Shown: positions 8,600 through 16,167 of the stretch, piece by piece
Layout of the letters: each line of letters opens with the position of its first letter
How positions within the stretch are numbered: the stretch's first letter is position 1
Translations under genes and position numbers: made by a program
Notes under the pieces: model-generated
The model's database searches: none
Told to the model about the DNA's origin: nothing
What the model saw: only the letters and a program-made list of their open reading frames with translations
Assembly (NCBI RefSeq): GCF_014191055.1
Contig: NZ_JACHWB010000003.1
Coordinates: 62,001-126,000, forward strand
DNA from: Microvirga lupini
Lineage (GTDB): Bacteria; Pseudomonadota; Alphaproteobacteria; Rhizobiales; Beijerinckiaceae
Length of the DNA: 64,000 bases
Direction of reading: 5' to 3'

Positions 8600-8905
8600 T
8601 CAATGGGTCCAGGGGCCGACGCGATTGAACTTGAAATTGTCGGAGTAGGAGATTGTCCGCCGCTTGATCTCATGCGGCTCCTCGACCCGATAGGCGATGC
8701 CCTCGCGCTCGGCGTAAGCCATGGCCTCTTCCTTCGAATCGAACCAAAGGCGAAGCTGCTGGCGGGTGTCCCCCGAGCTCGTCCAGCCCATCAGGGGCTC
8801 GATCTCGCGGGGCTTGTCCTGCTCGAAAACGAGAAGCCACTGCTTCGTCCGGGCCATCCCGGACTGGGTTGCAGATTTGGCAGGCTTGTAAATCCGTGCA
8901 GGCAT
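8600..8905 (-). CDS. NADH-ubiquinone oxidoreductase accessory subunit (NDUFS4-like, ETC complex I family)
   Basis: A 101-aa protein beginning MPARIYKPAKSATQSGMART. Its core, WLLVFEQDKPREIEPLMGWTS and LRLWFDSKEEAMAYAEREG, matches the small family of alphaproteobacterial relatives of mitochondrial NDUFS4 (the 18-kDa complex I subunit). It would associate with the peripheral arm of NADH dehydrogenase and help assembly or stability; this role is known for the family and inferred here. I chose the ATG after a GGAGAG ribosome site; the frame is open further upstream but runs into tRNA-Pro. It lies alone between two tRNA genes on the same strand. Confidence 0.88.
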   Translation of the reverse strand: MPARIYKPAKSATQSGMARTKQWLLVFEQDKPREIEPLMGWTSSGDTRQQLRLWFDSKEEAMAYAEREGIAYRVEEPHEIKRRTISYSDNFKFNRVGPWTH

Positions 8906-8942
8906 CGGTTTTGGACTCTCTCCAAGACTCTTGCTGTGATGA

Positions 8943-9020
8943 TGGTCGGGGCGGCAGGATTTGAACCCGCGACCCTCTGCTCCCAAAGCAGATGCGCTAC
9001 CAGACTGCGCTACACCCCGA
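8943..9020 (-). tRNA. tRNA-Pro (anticodon TGG)
   Basis: On the minus strand the acceptor TCGGGGT, a D arm with GTCTGGTAGCGC, the anticodon loop TTTGGGA between CTGC and GCAG, the T loop GGTTCAAATCC and an encoded CCA are all visible. The anticodon UGG reads CCN proline codons. Confidence 0.97.
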
Positions 9021-9171
9021 TATCTTCAACAGCTTGGTTTCTCTATCGATTTGAGAACCCCTGTGCAAGCCCTCCAGTTCCTCCACCGGTTCCCTGTGAA
9101 CCGGCGGCACCAGCGCATCGATGCGCCAGCCTCAGAAACTGCTTTCAGAAGGATTTATTCAGAAGGACTGC

Positions 9172-9267
9172 ATGCCTTACAAGAATCAACAGACCTCTCC
9201 TTCAGGCAAGCCGAGCAGCAAGCACATTCCTAGACACAAGAAAGTATTCATGCCAATGCCCCAGTAA
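9172..9267 (+). CDS. Possible small basic protein, 31 aa
   Basis: AGAAGGA precedes an ATG at good spacing, opening a 31-codon frame (MPYKNQQTSPSGKPSSK ... MPMPQ). The product would be basic and unstructured. The ribosome site is the only strong support. Confidence 0.2.
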   Translation: MPYKNQQTSPSGKPSSKHIPRHKKVFMPMPQ

Positions 9268-9460
9268 AAAGGGCCGCGCCCTGTCATTGATCGACAGTGT
9301 CCGCGACCCTTCCGGCCCGTATTGCCCCTACGGGAGCGCCATCCCTAGGACAATGTTTACGCTCGATCAACATGTTTCCGTTTAGAGATAAACTTTTATA
9401 AGCGGTACGATATTGCATTAAACTATTGACATGTCTTACAATTTTCAGAATTGCCGCAAT

Positions 9461-9558
9461 GATGACACGATTGTAGAAGATATAGACAGGAACCGGCCTT
9501 CTTTGCCCCTACGGGCCGGACACTCAGCGTCCATGCAAACCATGGGCGCTTTCTTTTT
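9461..9558 (+). ncRNA. Candidate small RNA of about 100 nt
   Basis: The 545 bases between tRNA-Pro and the 33-aa membrane protein hold no convincing ordinary gene, but they do hold the parts of a small RNA unit. There is a TTGACA box at 9426-9431 with only a weak -10. A hairpin follows, with CCGGCC pairing with GGCCGG around 9494-9520. Last comes a 10-bp stem AGCGTCCATG/CATGGGCGCT with a CAAAC loop and then TTCTTTTT, which is a good intrinsic terminator on the plus strand (9526-9558). No reading frame leads into that terminator, so a non-coding transcript is the simplest reading. The 5' end is a guess. Confidence 0.4.
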
Positions 9559-9566
9559 GGCGCAGC

Positions 9567-9668
9567 TCACCCTAGTGCCAACATGACCGTGATCAGCGCC
9601 CCGAGGACAACAACGCCTCCGGCGAAGCCTGCGACAGTCAGGGCATTGTTCCGGTCTCGGCGGTCCAT
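9567..9668 (-). CDS. Small single-pass membrane protein, 33 aa
   Basis: GAGGAG lies at good spacing before an ATG that opens a 33-codon frame: a charged, Asn-rich start (MDRRDRNNALTV) followed by one hydrophobic helix (AGFAGGVVVLGALITVMLALG). The combination of a strong ribosome site, a perfect single transmembrane segment with a GxxxG-like face and a stop right after the helix makes this a credible short gene. Its role is unknown; such peptides often sit in the inner membrane as regulators of larger complexes. Confidence 0.6.
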   Translation of the reverse strand: MDRRDRNNALTVAGFAGGVVVLGALITVMLALG

Positions 9669-9796
9669 GGGGAGTCTCCTCGGTGGTTCAGAATCTGCCT
9701 TGCCAACGCGGAGCAAGCGCGAATGTCACCGGGCATATAGTTGCAGCAGCGATCTCTGGCGTTACGGTTACGCTTCACCCCGTCACTCATTAAGCC

Positions 9797-10228
9797 TTAA
9801 GGCAGAATGCTGAGCGAACATTGCTGGTCCTTGGCTGTGACATCATCGGTGATTACCCAATGGACAATCTTCTCGACCTCATCGATCTCCAGCACCATTT
9901 CGAAAACCGTGTTTTCCGCATAGACGCCAAAGAAGCCGTAGCGGCGCGTCCCCCAGGAGGGAAGGCTGAAGCGGTTGATCTCATGGGTCAGGCCATGGCA
10001 GCGGGCCAGGACTGCACGCAGATCCTCAACCGAGTACTTCTCCCGCAGGGATGAGGTCAGAAGGTCGCGAAGCGCCACCGCATCCCTCATATTATAGACG
10101 CGCAGAAGCTCTCGGGAGACATTGATCATGGCATGAGGTCCGACCTGAGCTAAAACCGTATTCGTCAGGAACAGCCCTGTCAGAACGGCGACCGCTCTTT
10201 TGAGCTTGCCGGACCACTCTGCCTGCAT
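9797..10228 (-). CDS. Hypothetical exported protein, 143 aa
   Basis: The N-terminus (MQAEWSGKLKRAVAVLTGLFLTNTVLAQ) is a signal peptide. The mature part has an early helical segment (VSRELLRVYNMRDAVALRDLL) and then alternating strands ending EIDEVEKIVHWVITDD, which resembles the cone-shaped NTF2/DUF3887-like fold in which a helical start packs against a beta sheet. The fold is only a guess. It follows the DUF192 gene by five bases on the same strand, so the cold-shock, DUF192 and this gene probably form one operon. Confidence 0.75.
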   Translation of the reverse strand: MQAEWSGKLKRAVAVLTGLFLTNTVLAQVGPHAMINVSRELLRVYNMRDAVALRDLLTSSLREKYSVEDLRAVLARCHGLTHEINRFSLPSWGTRRYGFFGVYAENTVFEMVLEIDEVEKIVHWVITDDVTAKDQQCSLSILP

Positions 10229-10233
10229 CTGTC

Positions 10234-10701
10234 TCAGCGTCTGAAGATGGAATGCTCCACCCGGTCACCCGGCTTGATCCCAAGCTTGGCCGTCGTGCCG
10301 GCGTTCAACTCGAGAACAGCCAGTACGGGCTCGCCGGACGGGATGGTGCGCGTGGACAGGGGCTCAGTATTGGCCGCGATGCGGGCGATCGTTCCATCGG
10401 GCCGGATGAACAGCATGTCGAGCGACAGGTAAGTGTTCTGCATCCACATGGAGACAGGTTCGACACGCCCGAAGTCGAACAGCATGCCCTGATCCGCCGG
10501 CATGGAGCGCCGGAACATCAATCCCTGCGCCCGATCCGCGTCGTTGCGTGCCACCTCGACCCGGAAGGATTGCTTCTGCCCCCCCTGAGTGGCAATCGAC
10601 AGGGTTTCAAGCGCCTGTGCGTAAACGGCACTGGCCATGAGGGCGACAAAGCCCAGAGCCGGAAGAACCGGTCGGAACCGCTGCAGCACGGATTGTCTCA
10701 T
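10234..10701 (-). CDS. DUF192 family exported protein
   Basis: A 155-aa protein with a signal peptide (MRQSVLQRFRPVLPALGFVA ... YAQA) and a DUF192 domain over the rest: RAQGLMFRRSMPADQGMLFDF, VSMWMQNTYLSLDMLFI and AVLELNAGTTAKLGIKPGD. The family is a small beta fold of unknown function found widely in bacteria and archaea. Its ATG overlaps the stop of the upstream cold-shock gene as TGATG, so translation is coupled. I chose this start because it sits at the overlap and gives a clean signal peptide. Confidence 0.9.
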   Translation of the reverse strand: MRQSVLQRFRPVLPALGFVALMASAVYAQALETLSIATQGGQKQSFRVEVARNDADRAQGLMFRRSMPADQGMLFDFGRVEPVSMWMQNTYLSLDMLFIRPDGTIARIAANTEPLSTRTIPSGEPVLAVLELNAGTTAKLGIKPGDRVEHSIFRR

Positions 10702-11321
10702 CAATGGGAGTGCGGCAGGGCCATATCGGCCAGACGAACCTCGGCGGCCATCAGCCCCTTCGAGCCGTCGCCGAACCGCACGAAGACCCGCTCGCCAGGC
10801 TTCAACTCGGCAATACCATAGCGGCGCAGAGTTTCCATATGGACGAAGATATCCGGCTTGCCCTCGCCTTGCGTGAGGAAACCGAAGCCGCGCAGGCGAT
10901 TGAACCACTTCACGATCGCTGGCTCGAGGCCACTGGTCGGCACCACTTGGACATGGGTGCGCGGCAGGGGGAGCTCGGACGGATGGAGTGCCGTGGATTC
11001 GTCGAGCGACAGGATGCGGAAGGCCTGCAGGCCACGGGGGCGCTGAACAGCCTCGACGACGATCCTGGCTCCTTCATTGGCAGCCTGATAGCCATCGCGC
11101 CGCAGGCAGGTCACATGAAGCAGAACATCGGGCATCCCGTTATCTGGGACGATGAAGCCGAAACCCTTGGCCACATCGAACCACTTGATACGGCCGCTGA
11201 CCTGGACAAGGTCGAGAGCGCCCTCCTCCGAGCCCGTCTGAGAAACCTCGCGGCGCCCTTGATCTAAGGAAGGATTCTCCTCTCGGAGACTGAAAGAATT
11301 GGAGCCGTAATCGCTAGTCAT
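10701..11321 (-). CDS. Double cold-shock-domain protein
   Basis: A 206-aa protein with two CspA-type nucleic-acid-binding domains. Domain one (about residues 38-105) has GRIKWFDVAKGFGFIVPD and DVLLHVTCLRRDGY. Domain two (about 135-200) has IVKWFNRLRGFGFLTQGEG and DIFVHMETLRRYG. Each keeps the RNP1-like KGFGF/RGFGF and RNP2-like D(V/I)(L/F)(L/V)H motifs. Such tandem proteins in rhizobia bind RNA or single-stranded DNA in the cytoplasm. I used the ATG giving MTSDYGSNSFSLREE; the frame opens earlier. The last codon overlaps the start of the DUF192 gene. Confidence 0.92.
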   Translation of the reverse strand: MTSDYGSNSFSLREENPSLDQGRREVSQTGSEEGALDLVQVSGRIKWFDVAKGFGFIVPDNGMPDVLLHVTCLRRDGYQAANEGARIVVEAVQRPRGLQAFRILSLDESTALHPSELPLPRTHVQVVPTSGLEPAIVKWFNRLRGFGFLTQGEGKPDIFVHMETLRRYGIAELKPGERVFVRFGDGSKGLMAAEVRLADMALPHSH

Positions 11322-11448
11322 GAAATAACCCAAACTCGAATCATGAACCCGATTCTTAATAAGAGGATAACATCGTCCTGAATCAGGGGAAGCCAGAAAC
11401 ACACCTCCACGGCCGATGAAATTTTCGGCACGCTGCATGTTCTTGAAC

Positions 11449-12204
11449 TTACGCAATAAATTTTGAAAAGACTTCGCCTATTTCCCCATGAATCGCCAGA
11501 TCTGCGGCCTCATCAAGGGGTGTCGGCTCCCGGTTGACGATGACGAGGCGCGCCCCGTTCTCCTTGGCGAAGGCTGGAAACGCAGCCGCAGGAAAGACCA
11601 TCAGCGAGGATCCGGCCACCAGGAACAGGTCACAGATAGCCGCAAGCCTCTGTGCCCGCCGCATGGGCTCCTCCGGCATGGCCTGCCCGAACGAAATAGT
11701 CGCCGATTTGAGGATGCCCCCGCATGCGGCGCATTCCGGCGGGTCGCCGGTCCTGTCGAAATGATATCTCACCCAGTCAAGCTCATGCCGGCGACCGCAG
11801 GACAGGCACTTGGCATAGGTGCCGTTGCCATGCAGCTCGATGACCTGATCCTCAGCCAGGCCGGATGCTTGATGCAGCCCGTCGATGTTCTGGGTGATCA
11901 CCCCAGGCATGCGCCCCGATGAGACGAGCGACGCAAAGCCCCTATGACCGGCACTCGGGCGCGCTCCGCGATAGAGATCGTCCAAGTTGAACTTGCGCCG
12001 CCATGCCTCCCTGCGCGCCTTCGGGCTCTGGAGAAACAGCTCGAATGGGATGGGCTTGTTGCGCATCCATGGGCTGTCCGGTGAGCGGAAGTCGGGGATG
12101 CCGCTCTCCGTCGAGATTCCGGCTCCGGTGAAGCCTGCCACGATCCGGGCATCTTGAATCATGTCCTGCAATGTGGCGATTGAAGGGTTAAGGCTTTCGG
12201 TCAT
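11449..12204 (-). CDS. NAD-dependent protein deacylase, SIR2 family
   Basis: A 251-aa sirtuin. GAGIS lies near residue 27, the NAD-pocket ITQNIDGLH near 103, the catalytic His125 in IELHGNG, and the zinc ligands are Cys133, Cys136, Cys158 and Cys161 (KCLSC, CAAC). GSSLMVFPAA near residue 197 completes the NAD site. The enzyme removes acyl groups from lysines using NAD in the cytoplasm. The loop following GAGISTESGIPDFRS does not show the Tyr-x-x-Arg signature of desuccinylases where expected, so plain deacetylase activity is favoured. Its start codon overlaps that of the divergent DUF1624 gene by two bases. Confidence 0.93.
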   Translation of the reverse strand: MTESLNPSIATLQDMIQDARIVAGFTGAGISTESGIPDFRSPDSPWMRNKPIPFELFLQSPKARREAWRRKFNLDDLYRGARPSAGHRGFASLVSSGRMPGVITQNIDGLHQASGLAEDQVIELHGNGTYAKCLSCGRRHELDWVRYHFDRTGDPPECAACGGILKSATISFGQAMPEEPMRRAQRLAAICDLFLVAGSSLMVFPAAAFPAFAKENGARLVIVNREPTPLDEAADLAIHGEIGEVFSKFIA

Positions 12205-13243
12205 GTCTGTTCATGTAAGGCCGGAAGACCAGGAAGGAACGCCTCTGCTTATGAGACATTCAGATGTGAAGGCCGATCCCTTTCCGCCTGAGCCGATTGC
12301 AGTTCGACGGTGGGATGCCATCGACGTTGCCCGCGGTGTCGCGATCCTGGCGATGATCGTCTACCATTTCAGCTGGGACCTGAGCTTCCTGCAGCTGATC
12401 GCAACGAACATTCTTCAGGTTCCGGCCTGGCGCTGGTTCGCGCGTGGCATCGCTGGTTCCTTCCTGATACTCTCGGGCGTTGGCCTCGTCCTGGCTCACG
12501 CAAAGGGGTTTAACGGCAAGAGCTTCCTGACGCGTCTGATTAAAGTGGGCGGTGCGGCGCTTGCAGTCACGGTCGCGACATACGTTGCCTTCCCCGAAAG
12601 CTACATCTTCTTCGGCATTCTTCACTGCATTGCGGTCTCAGGCGTGCTGGCCCTGCCCTTTCTAAGACTGCCCCCCGTCGTTACCCTGGCCGCTGCGGCT
12701 CTGTGCCTTGCAGCGCCGTGGGTCCTGACTAATGCTGCCCTGGATGCTCCTTGGCTCGACTGGCTCGGCCTCGGCTCGACCGATCCGGTCACCAACGATT
12801 ATGTGCCGATCTTTCCCTGGTTCGGCCTCGTGCTGATCGGTGTGGCGGCAGGCCGGGTTCTGCTGGCGCGGCAAGAGACCATGAGCCTTGCCGGCTGGCG
12901 CTCCAGAGATCGTCTCTCGGGGCTTCTGATCTGGGCAGGGCGCAAGAGCCTGCCGATCTACCTCACCCACCAGATCATCCTGTTAGGCATTCTCTATGTG
13001 ATTCTGCAGATCGTAGGCCCCAACCGCATGGCCGAGGCCCAGCCCTTCATGATCCAGTGCGAGGCCACCTGCCTGCAGAACGCGCAGCCCCAGACCTGCC
13101 GTTCCCTCTGCTCCTGCACGGTCGAAACGCTCCGCCAGAGCGACCTCTGGCAGAAGGTGCTCACCAATACCACGACGGCCGAGGATCAGACGCGTATTTC
13201 AAGGACCGCGCAGCAATGCCTGCGTCAGCGCCCACCGTCATAG
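12203..13243 (+). CDS. DUF1624 / heparan-alpha-glucosaminide N-acetyltransferase-like membrane protein
   Basis: A 346-aa inner-membrane protein with the diagnostic N-terminal signature WDAIDVARGVAILAMIVYHFSWDL, whose His is the proposed active-site residue, followed by about seven hydrophobic helices up to the segment SLPIYLTHQIILLGILY. Relatives transfer acetyl groups across membranes onto glycans. The last 65 residues are hydrophilic and contain six cysteines (for example CEATCLQNAQPQTCRSLCSCT), an unusual tail perhaps forming disulfides or binding metal. The ATG used overlaps the divergent sirtuin start; an ATG 48 bases later (MRHSDVKAD) is an alternative. Confidence 0.85.
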   Translation: MSVHVRPEDQEGTPLLMRHSDVKADPFPPEPIAVRRWDAIDVARGVAILAMIVYHFSWDLSFLQLIATNILQVPAWRWFARGIAGSFLILSGVGLVLAHAKGFNGKSFLTRLIKVGGAALAVTVATYVAFPESYIFFGILHCIAVSGVLALPFLRLPPVVTLAAAALCLAAPWVLTNAALDAPWLDWLGLGSTDPVTNDYVPIFPWFGLVLIGVAAGRVLLARQETMSLAGWRSRDRLSGLLIWAGRKSLPIYLTHQIILLGILYVILQIVGPNRMAEAQPFMIQCEATCLQNAQPQTCRSLCSCTVETLRQSDLWQKVLTNTTTAEDQTRISRTAQQCLRQRPPS

Positions 13244-13430
13244 CGGAACCCATGGTGGCAATCGAAGCACCCCCCTGGCTATTTCCTCTACGGAATTTCC
13301 TGAGGCCGTAACCATATTCCACAATGATTTTTGTTTTTCTGCTTAGACAATTATTGCATGTTTATATCATATCGGTATCGGTGAAGAATAAGCGCAAATT
13401 TCCGTTGCGTTAGAATCAAGGACCTAACCA

Positions 13431-13706
13431 GTGACCTTTTCCTTGAAGGCAGATGTCGCCAAACACGTTATAGCGCTCTGCCGGTCAATCGATGCGGATA
13501 AGACGCCCCACATCGCCATAGACGTCTCTCTGACGCGCACCCTTGCCTTCGATTCCCTCAAGCTCATGCAGTTTTTTGCAGGGATCGAGCAGCTCTATCC
13601 CGGCATTGCACTTGAGGACTGGTTCGTCGAACACAGCACCGATGGACGGGACACGCTCGACAGCGCTGTCGCCTACATGACGCGATTTCTTGCACCAAAT
13701 CCCTGA
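13431..13706 (+). CDS. Orphan acyl-carrier-protein-like protein, 91 aa
   Basis: The length, helical pattern and the motif AFDSLKLMQFFAGIEQLYPG match an acyl carrier protein. Ser42 in the DSL motif is the expected phosphopantetheine attachment site. The segment after it (LEDWFVEHSTDGRDTLDSAVAYM) matches helices 3 and 4 of ACPs. Unlike the housekeeping AcpP it has few acidic residues in helix 2. The start is GTG, with AAGGA eight bases upstream. The 187 bases before it are AT-rich and contain no gene. No synthase is adjacent, so partner and substrate are unknown; lipid or secondary-metabolite acylation is possible. Confidence 0.7.
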   Translation: MTFSLKADVAKHVIALCRSIDADKTPHIAIDVSLTRTLAFDSLKLMQFFAGIEQLYPGIALEDWFVEHSTDGRDTLDSAVAYMTRFLAPNP

Positions 13707-13797
13707 CAGGTTGAAACGGGCGCCGCGCCTGTCCACCTAGTAGCGGCCGGCCCACTACCGATGTCCTGCGACCCGGCCCACTCATGGGAGGTGAATT

Positions 13798-14424
13798 GTG
13801 CTGCGCGATTATCTGGCTGAGCTCCCTCTCATCGCGATCCTGCGCGGTCTGAAACCTGAAAACGCGGAGGCTGTGGGTCATGCCCTGGTCGAGGCGGGCT
13901 TTCGCATCATCGAAGTACCGCTCAACTCGCCCGAACCCTTCCGCAGCATCGAAATCCTTGCGAAAACCATGCCACGGAACGTCTTGGTAGGCGCTGGAAC
14001 GGTTCTCGACCCGCAACAGGTGAACGGCATCCGAGACGTGGGCGGCAAGCTGATCGTCATGCCTCACGCTGATCTCGAGGTTATCAAGAGGGCCAAGGAG
14101 CAGGACCTCATCTGCACCCCCGGGGTGGCGACACCCACCGAGGCCTTTGCGGCCCTCAACGCCGGAGCGGACGCAATCAAGATCTTTCCCGCCGAGGCCA
14201 TCCCGCCTGCGGTCGTGAAAGCCTGGCGGGCCGTGCTGCCGAAAGACGCTCTCGTCGTGCCGGTCGGCGGCATCAAGCCCGACACCATGAAGCCCTATGT
14301 GGACGCCGGGGCCAACGGGTTCGGGCTCGGATCGGCGCTGTTCACGCCGGCCATGGCAGTAGAGGAGATCGGCCGGAAGGCCCGCGATTTCGCCGCCGCA
14401 TGGCAGGCACTCAGCGCCGCTTGA
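13798..14424 (+). CDS. dgoA: 2-dehydro-3-deoxy-6-phosphogalactonate aldolase
   Basis: A 208-aa class I aldolase of the KDPG/KDPGal family. The Schiff-base Lys128 is in AIKIFPAEAIPP, the acid/base Glu39 in IIEVPLNSPEP, and GAGTVLDP and the phosphate-binding VPVGGIKPDTM are present. The PLNSPEP and IKIFPAE variants point to KDPGal aldolase rather than KDPG aldolase. It cleaves 2-dehydro-3-deoxy-6-phosphogalactonate to pyruvate and glyceraldehyde 3-phosphate in the De Ley-Doudoroff galactose pathway. The kinase and dehydratase partners are not adjacent. The GTG start follows GGGAGGTG at good spacing. Confidence 0.9.
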   Translation: MLRDYLAELPLIAILRGLKPENAEAVGHALVEAGFRIIEVPLNSPEPFRSIEILAKTMPRNVLVGAGTVLDPQQVNGIRDVGGKLIVMPHADLEVIKRAKEQDLICTPGVATPTEAFAALNAGADAIKIFPAEAIPPAVVKAWRAVLPKDALVVPVGGIKPDTMKPYVDAGANGFGLGSALFTPAMAVEEIGRKARDFAAAWQALSAA

Positions 14425-14519
14425 ATCTCGCGAGAAGGTCAAACTGGAACACCTGGGCAGGAACCGCTGAGAGCGAAAGCCGTTCTCAGGAAGAGATGCC
14501 CTATTATCGGAGTTTGACC

Positions 14520-14777
14520 ATGAAAAAGACGGCTTTGATCCTTGCAGCTTCGCTTCTGAGCACGGCCGCGTTCGCTCAGGACACCACGACGACCATCAAG
14601 AAGGAAGAGGGCCTCCTGGGCAGCAAGACCACCATCGAGCGCTCCACCGAGCCGAGCACGACATCCTCAACCTCGGTGACGACCTCCACGACGGGCAGCG
14701 TCGGCTGCACCTCCGAGACCAAGCAGAAAACCGACGAGTTCGGTGATACGACGACCAAGAAGAAGGTCGAGTGCTAA
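14520..14777 (+). CDS. Thr/Ser-rich secreted small protein, 85 aa
   Basis: A clear signal peptide (MKKTALILAASLLSTAAFAQ) precedes a low-complexity mature part dominated by Thr, Ser and Lys, with two cysteines (VGCTSE and the C-terminal VEC) that may form a disulfide. I recognise no domain. Short exported proteins of this kind are common in the periplasm of Hyphomicrobiales. It ends in front of a shared terminator with the convergent DUF6894 gene. Confidence 0.75.
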   Translation: MKKTALILAASLLSTAAFAQDTTTTIKKEEGLLGSKTTIERSTEPSTTSSTSVTTSTTGSVGCTSETKQKTDEFGDTTTKKKVEC

Positions 14778-14802
14778 ATCGCTCTCGTGCCTTCCTCGGC
14801 AG

Positions 14803-14832
14803 GGCCCGGCATCTCACGCCGGGCCTTTCCTT
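14803..14832. terminator. Intrinsic terminator between convergent genes
   Basis: GGCCCGGC pairs with GCCGGGCC across a seven-base loop and is followed by TTTCC on the plus strand. It ends the secreted-protein gene and sits at the stop of the convergent DUF6894 gene. Confidence 0.7.
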
Positions 14833-15056
14833 TATCGGCGGCGTCCGCCCCGAAAGAACGGGACCGTCAGGAGGCGCCGACCCGTCTCGTCGGTGATCTC
14901 AAGCTCGATATTGCCGGCATCGGCCAACTCGTCGCGAAGCTCCTCGACCGTCGCTAACGCCTCAGCCTTGGCGGCTTCGAGATCGGGAAGTTCGATGCCC
15001 TCCTCGTCCTCATCGACATCGTAGCCATCCCGGATGTTGAAGAAATAGCGGGGCAT
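14832..15056 (-). CDS. DUF6894 family small acidic protein, 74 aa
   Basis: The sequence MPRYFFNIRDGYDVDEDEEG followed by EAAKAEALATVEELRDEL and a beta tail (IELEITDETGRRLLTVPF) is the standard pattern of this short family, very abundant in Hyphomicrobiales. It is predicted to be cytoplasmic with a beta-alpha-beta fold; the function is unknown. The much longer open frame upstream lacks coding character, and the start chosen is the family's conserved MPRYFFN. Confidence 0.88.
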   Translation of the reverse strand: MPRYFFNIRDGYDVDEDEEGIELPDLEAAKAEALATVEELRDELADAGNIELEITDETGRRLLTVPFFRGGRRR

Positions 15057-15248
15057 GGTTCCAGCTTCATTCAATGTGTGGCGGGAGAAACGCCTCCGCC
15101 GCCGGCCGGGTTCAACCGAGAACCTTCCGCCTCTATACACATTCCTGCCGCCGGCAACAGCCGGGATCCGGATCATGGAGCTTTTTTCGCAATGGAGCGT
15201 TGATCGGCACGCCAAGGGCTCGTGCGGGGCAACCGTAGAGGGAATACC

Positions 15249-15551
15249 ATGATCCGTTTCTCCCTTGCCCCACTCTTGGCCTCGGCCGCTTTGGCCAGTG
15301 CGGCCACATCTCCGGCCAGCGCCCAGTCGGCCTGTGGCCCCCGCGAACAGCTCGTCAAACTGCTGGCCGATCAGTACAAGGAAGATCCCGTCGGCATGGG
15401 CCTGTCTCAGCCGGGTCAAATTCTGGAAGTCTTCGCCTCATCAAACGGCTCTTGGACGATGGTCATGACCATGCCGGACGGAAAAGCCTGCATGATCGCC
15501 GCCGGCGACAACTGGGAAATGGTGACCAAGGTGAAGGGCAGCCCGATCTGA
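15249..15551 (+). CDS. Hypothetical exported protein, 100 aa
   Basis: A signal peptide (MIRFSLAPLLASAALASA ... ASAQ) precedes a compact mature domain with CGPREQLVKLLADQYKEDP and WTMVMTMPDGKACMIAAGDNW. The two Cys residues frame the domain and could pair. The pattern, a helix with REQLVKxLAxxYxE followed by a beta hairpin ending in GDNWE, recurs in many small periplasmic proteins of this order, none with a known role. AGAGGGAA upstream supports the ATG chosen. Confidence 0.78.
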   Translation: MIRFSLAPLLASAALASAATSPASAQSACGPREQLVKLLADQYKEDPVGMGLSQPGQILEVFASSNGSWTMVMTMPDGKACMIAAGDNWEMVTKVKGSPI

Positions 15552-15579
15552 TGGATGGTCATGTTTCGGGCAAGACGCT

Positions 15580-16167
15580 CTAGATCCGGAGCTGGCCGAA
15601 TTCCTCTTGGGTGTCGATATCCTGGATGATGGCGTTGTCAGCTGTCGGCCATTCCACAACATCCGGCCTTCCGCGAAGAATGGGTCCTGCGCCGACGTCT
15701 CCGGAAAGCCCCTCGATCGCAGCCTGAAGAGCGCGCGAGATCACGACAGGATTGCCACGCCGCCCATCTAAGGTGGGAATCAAAGCGGCTGGCTCTCCCC
15801 GATCATGCCAGCCGGCCGCGAGACCATCGATGAGATCGCCTCCTACGAGCGGCATGTCCCCCAAAAGAATGATCGCGCCCCTCGCCTCTGGCGGCAATGC
15901 CGCAAAGCCGGCTTTCAGGGACGTCGAGAGACCATCCGCATAAATGGGATTGTGAACGATCCGGACCGGAAGCCCCTCCAGCTCCGCCTCAACAGCTTCA
16001 GCCCGGTAACCGGTGACAACGATGACGGGATGGGCCGTGGAACACACCGCAGCCTCCGCCACATGGCGAACCAGGGCCTTCCCACTAACCCGGGCCAGCA
16101 GCTTCGGCTCCTCGCCGAAACGGGTGCCGCGCCCGGCAGCCAGGAGAATGGCCGCCACATTGCTCAT
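15580..16167 (-). CDS. mocA: Molybdenum cofactor nucleotidyltransferase (MocA-like)
   Basis: A 195-aa nucleotidyltransferase of the MobA/MocA fold. The nucleotide-binding LAAGRGTRFGEEPKLL is at the N-terminus, and the metal-binding Asp is in ILLGDMPLVGGD near residue 104. MocA transfers CMP from CTP to molybdopterin-Mo to make the cytosine dinucleotide cofactor used by xanthine-dehydrogenase-type enzymes. Its start overlaps the stop of the MoeA-like gene by four bases, completing a run of four cofactor genes that serve the neighbouring cox enzyme. A MobA-type GTP specificity is less likely in this setting. Confidence 0.85.
   Translation of the reverse strand: MSNVAAILLAAGRGTRFGEEPKLLARVSGKALVRHVAEAAVCSTAHPVIVVTGYRAEAVEAELEGLPVRIVHNPIYADGLSTSLKAGFAALPPEARGAIILLGDMPLVGGDLIDGLAAGWHDRGEPAALIPTLDGRRGNPVVISRALQAAIEGLSGDVGAGPILRGRPDVVEWPTADNAIIQDIDTQEEFGQLRI

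Noticed and set aside
8594..9385. A 263-codon plus-strand frame after tRNA-Arg
   Set aside because: It runs through the antisense of the NDUFS4-like gene and across tRNA-Pro, so it cannot be a normal gene.
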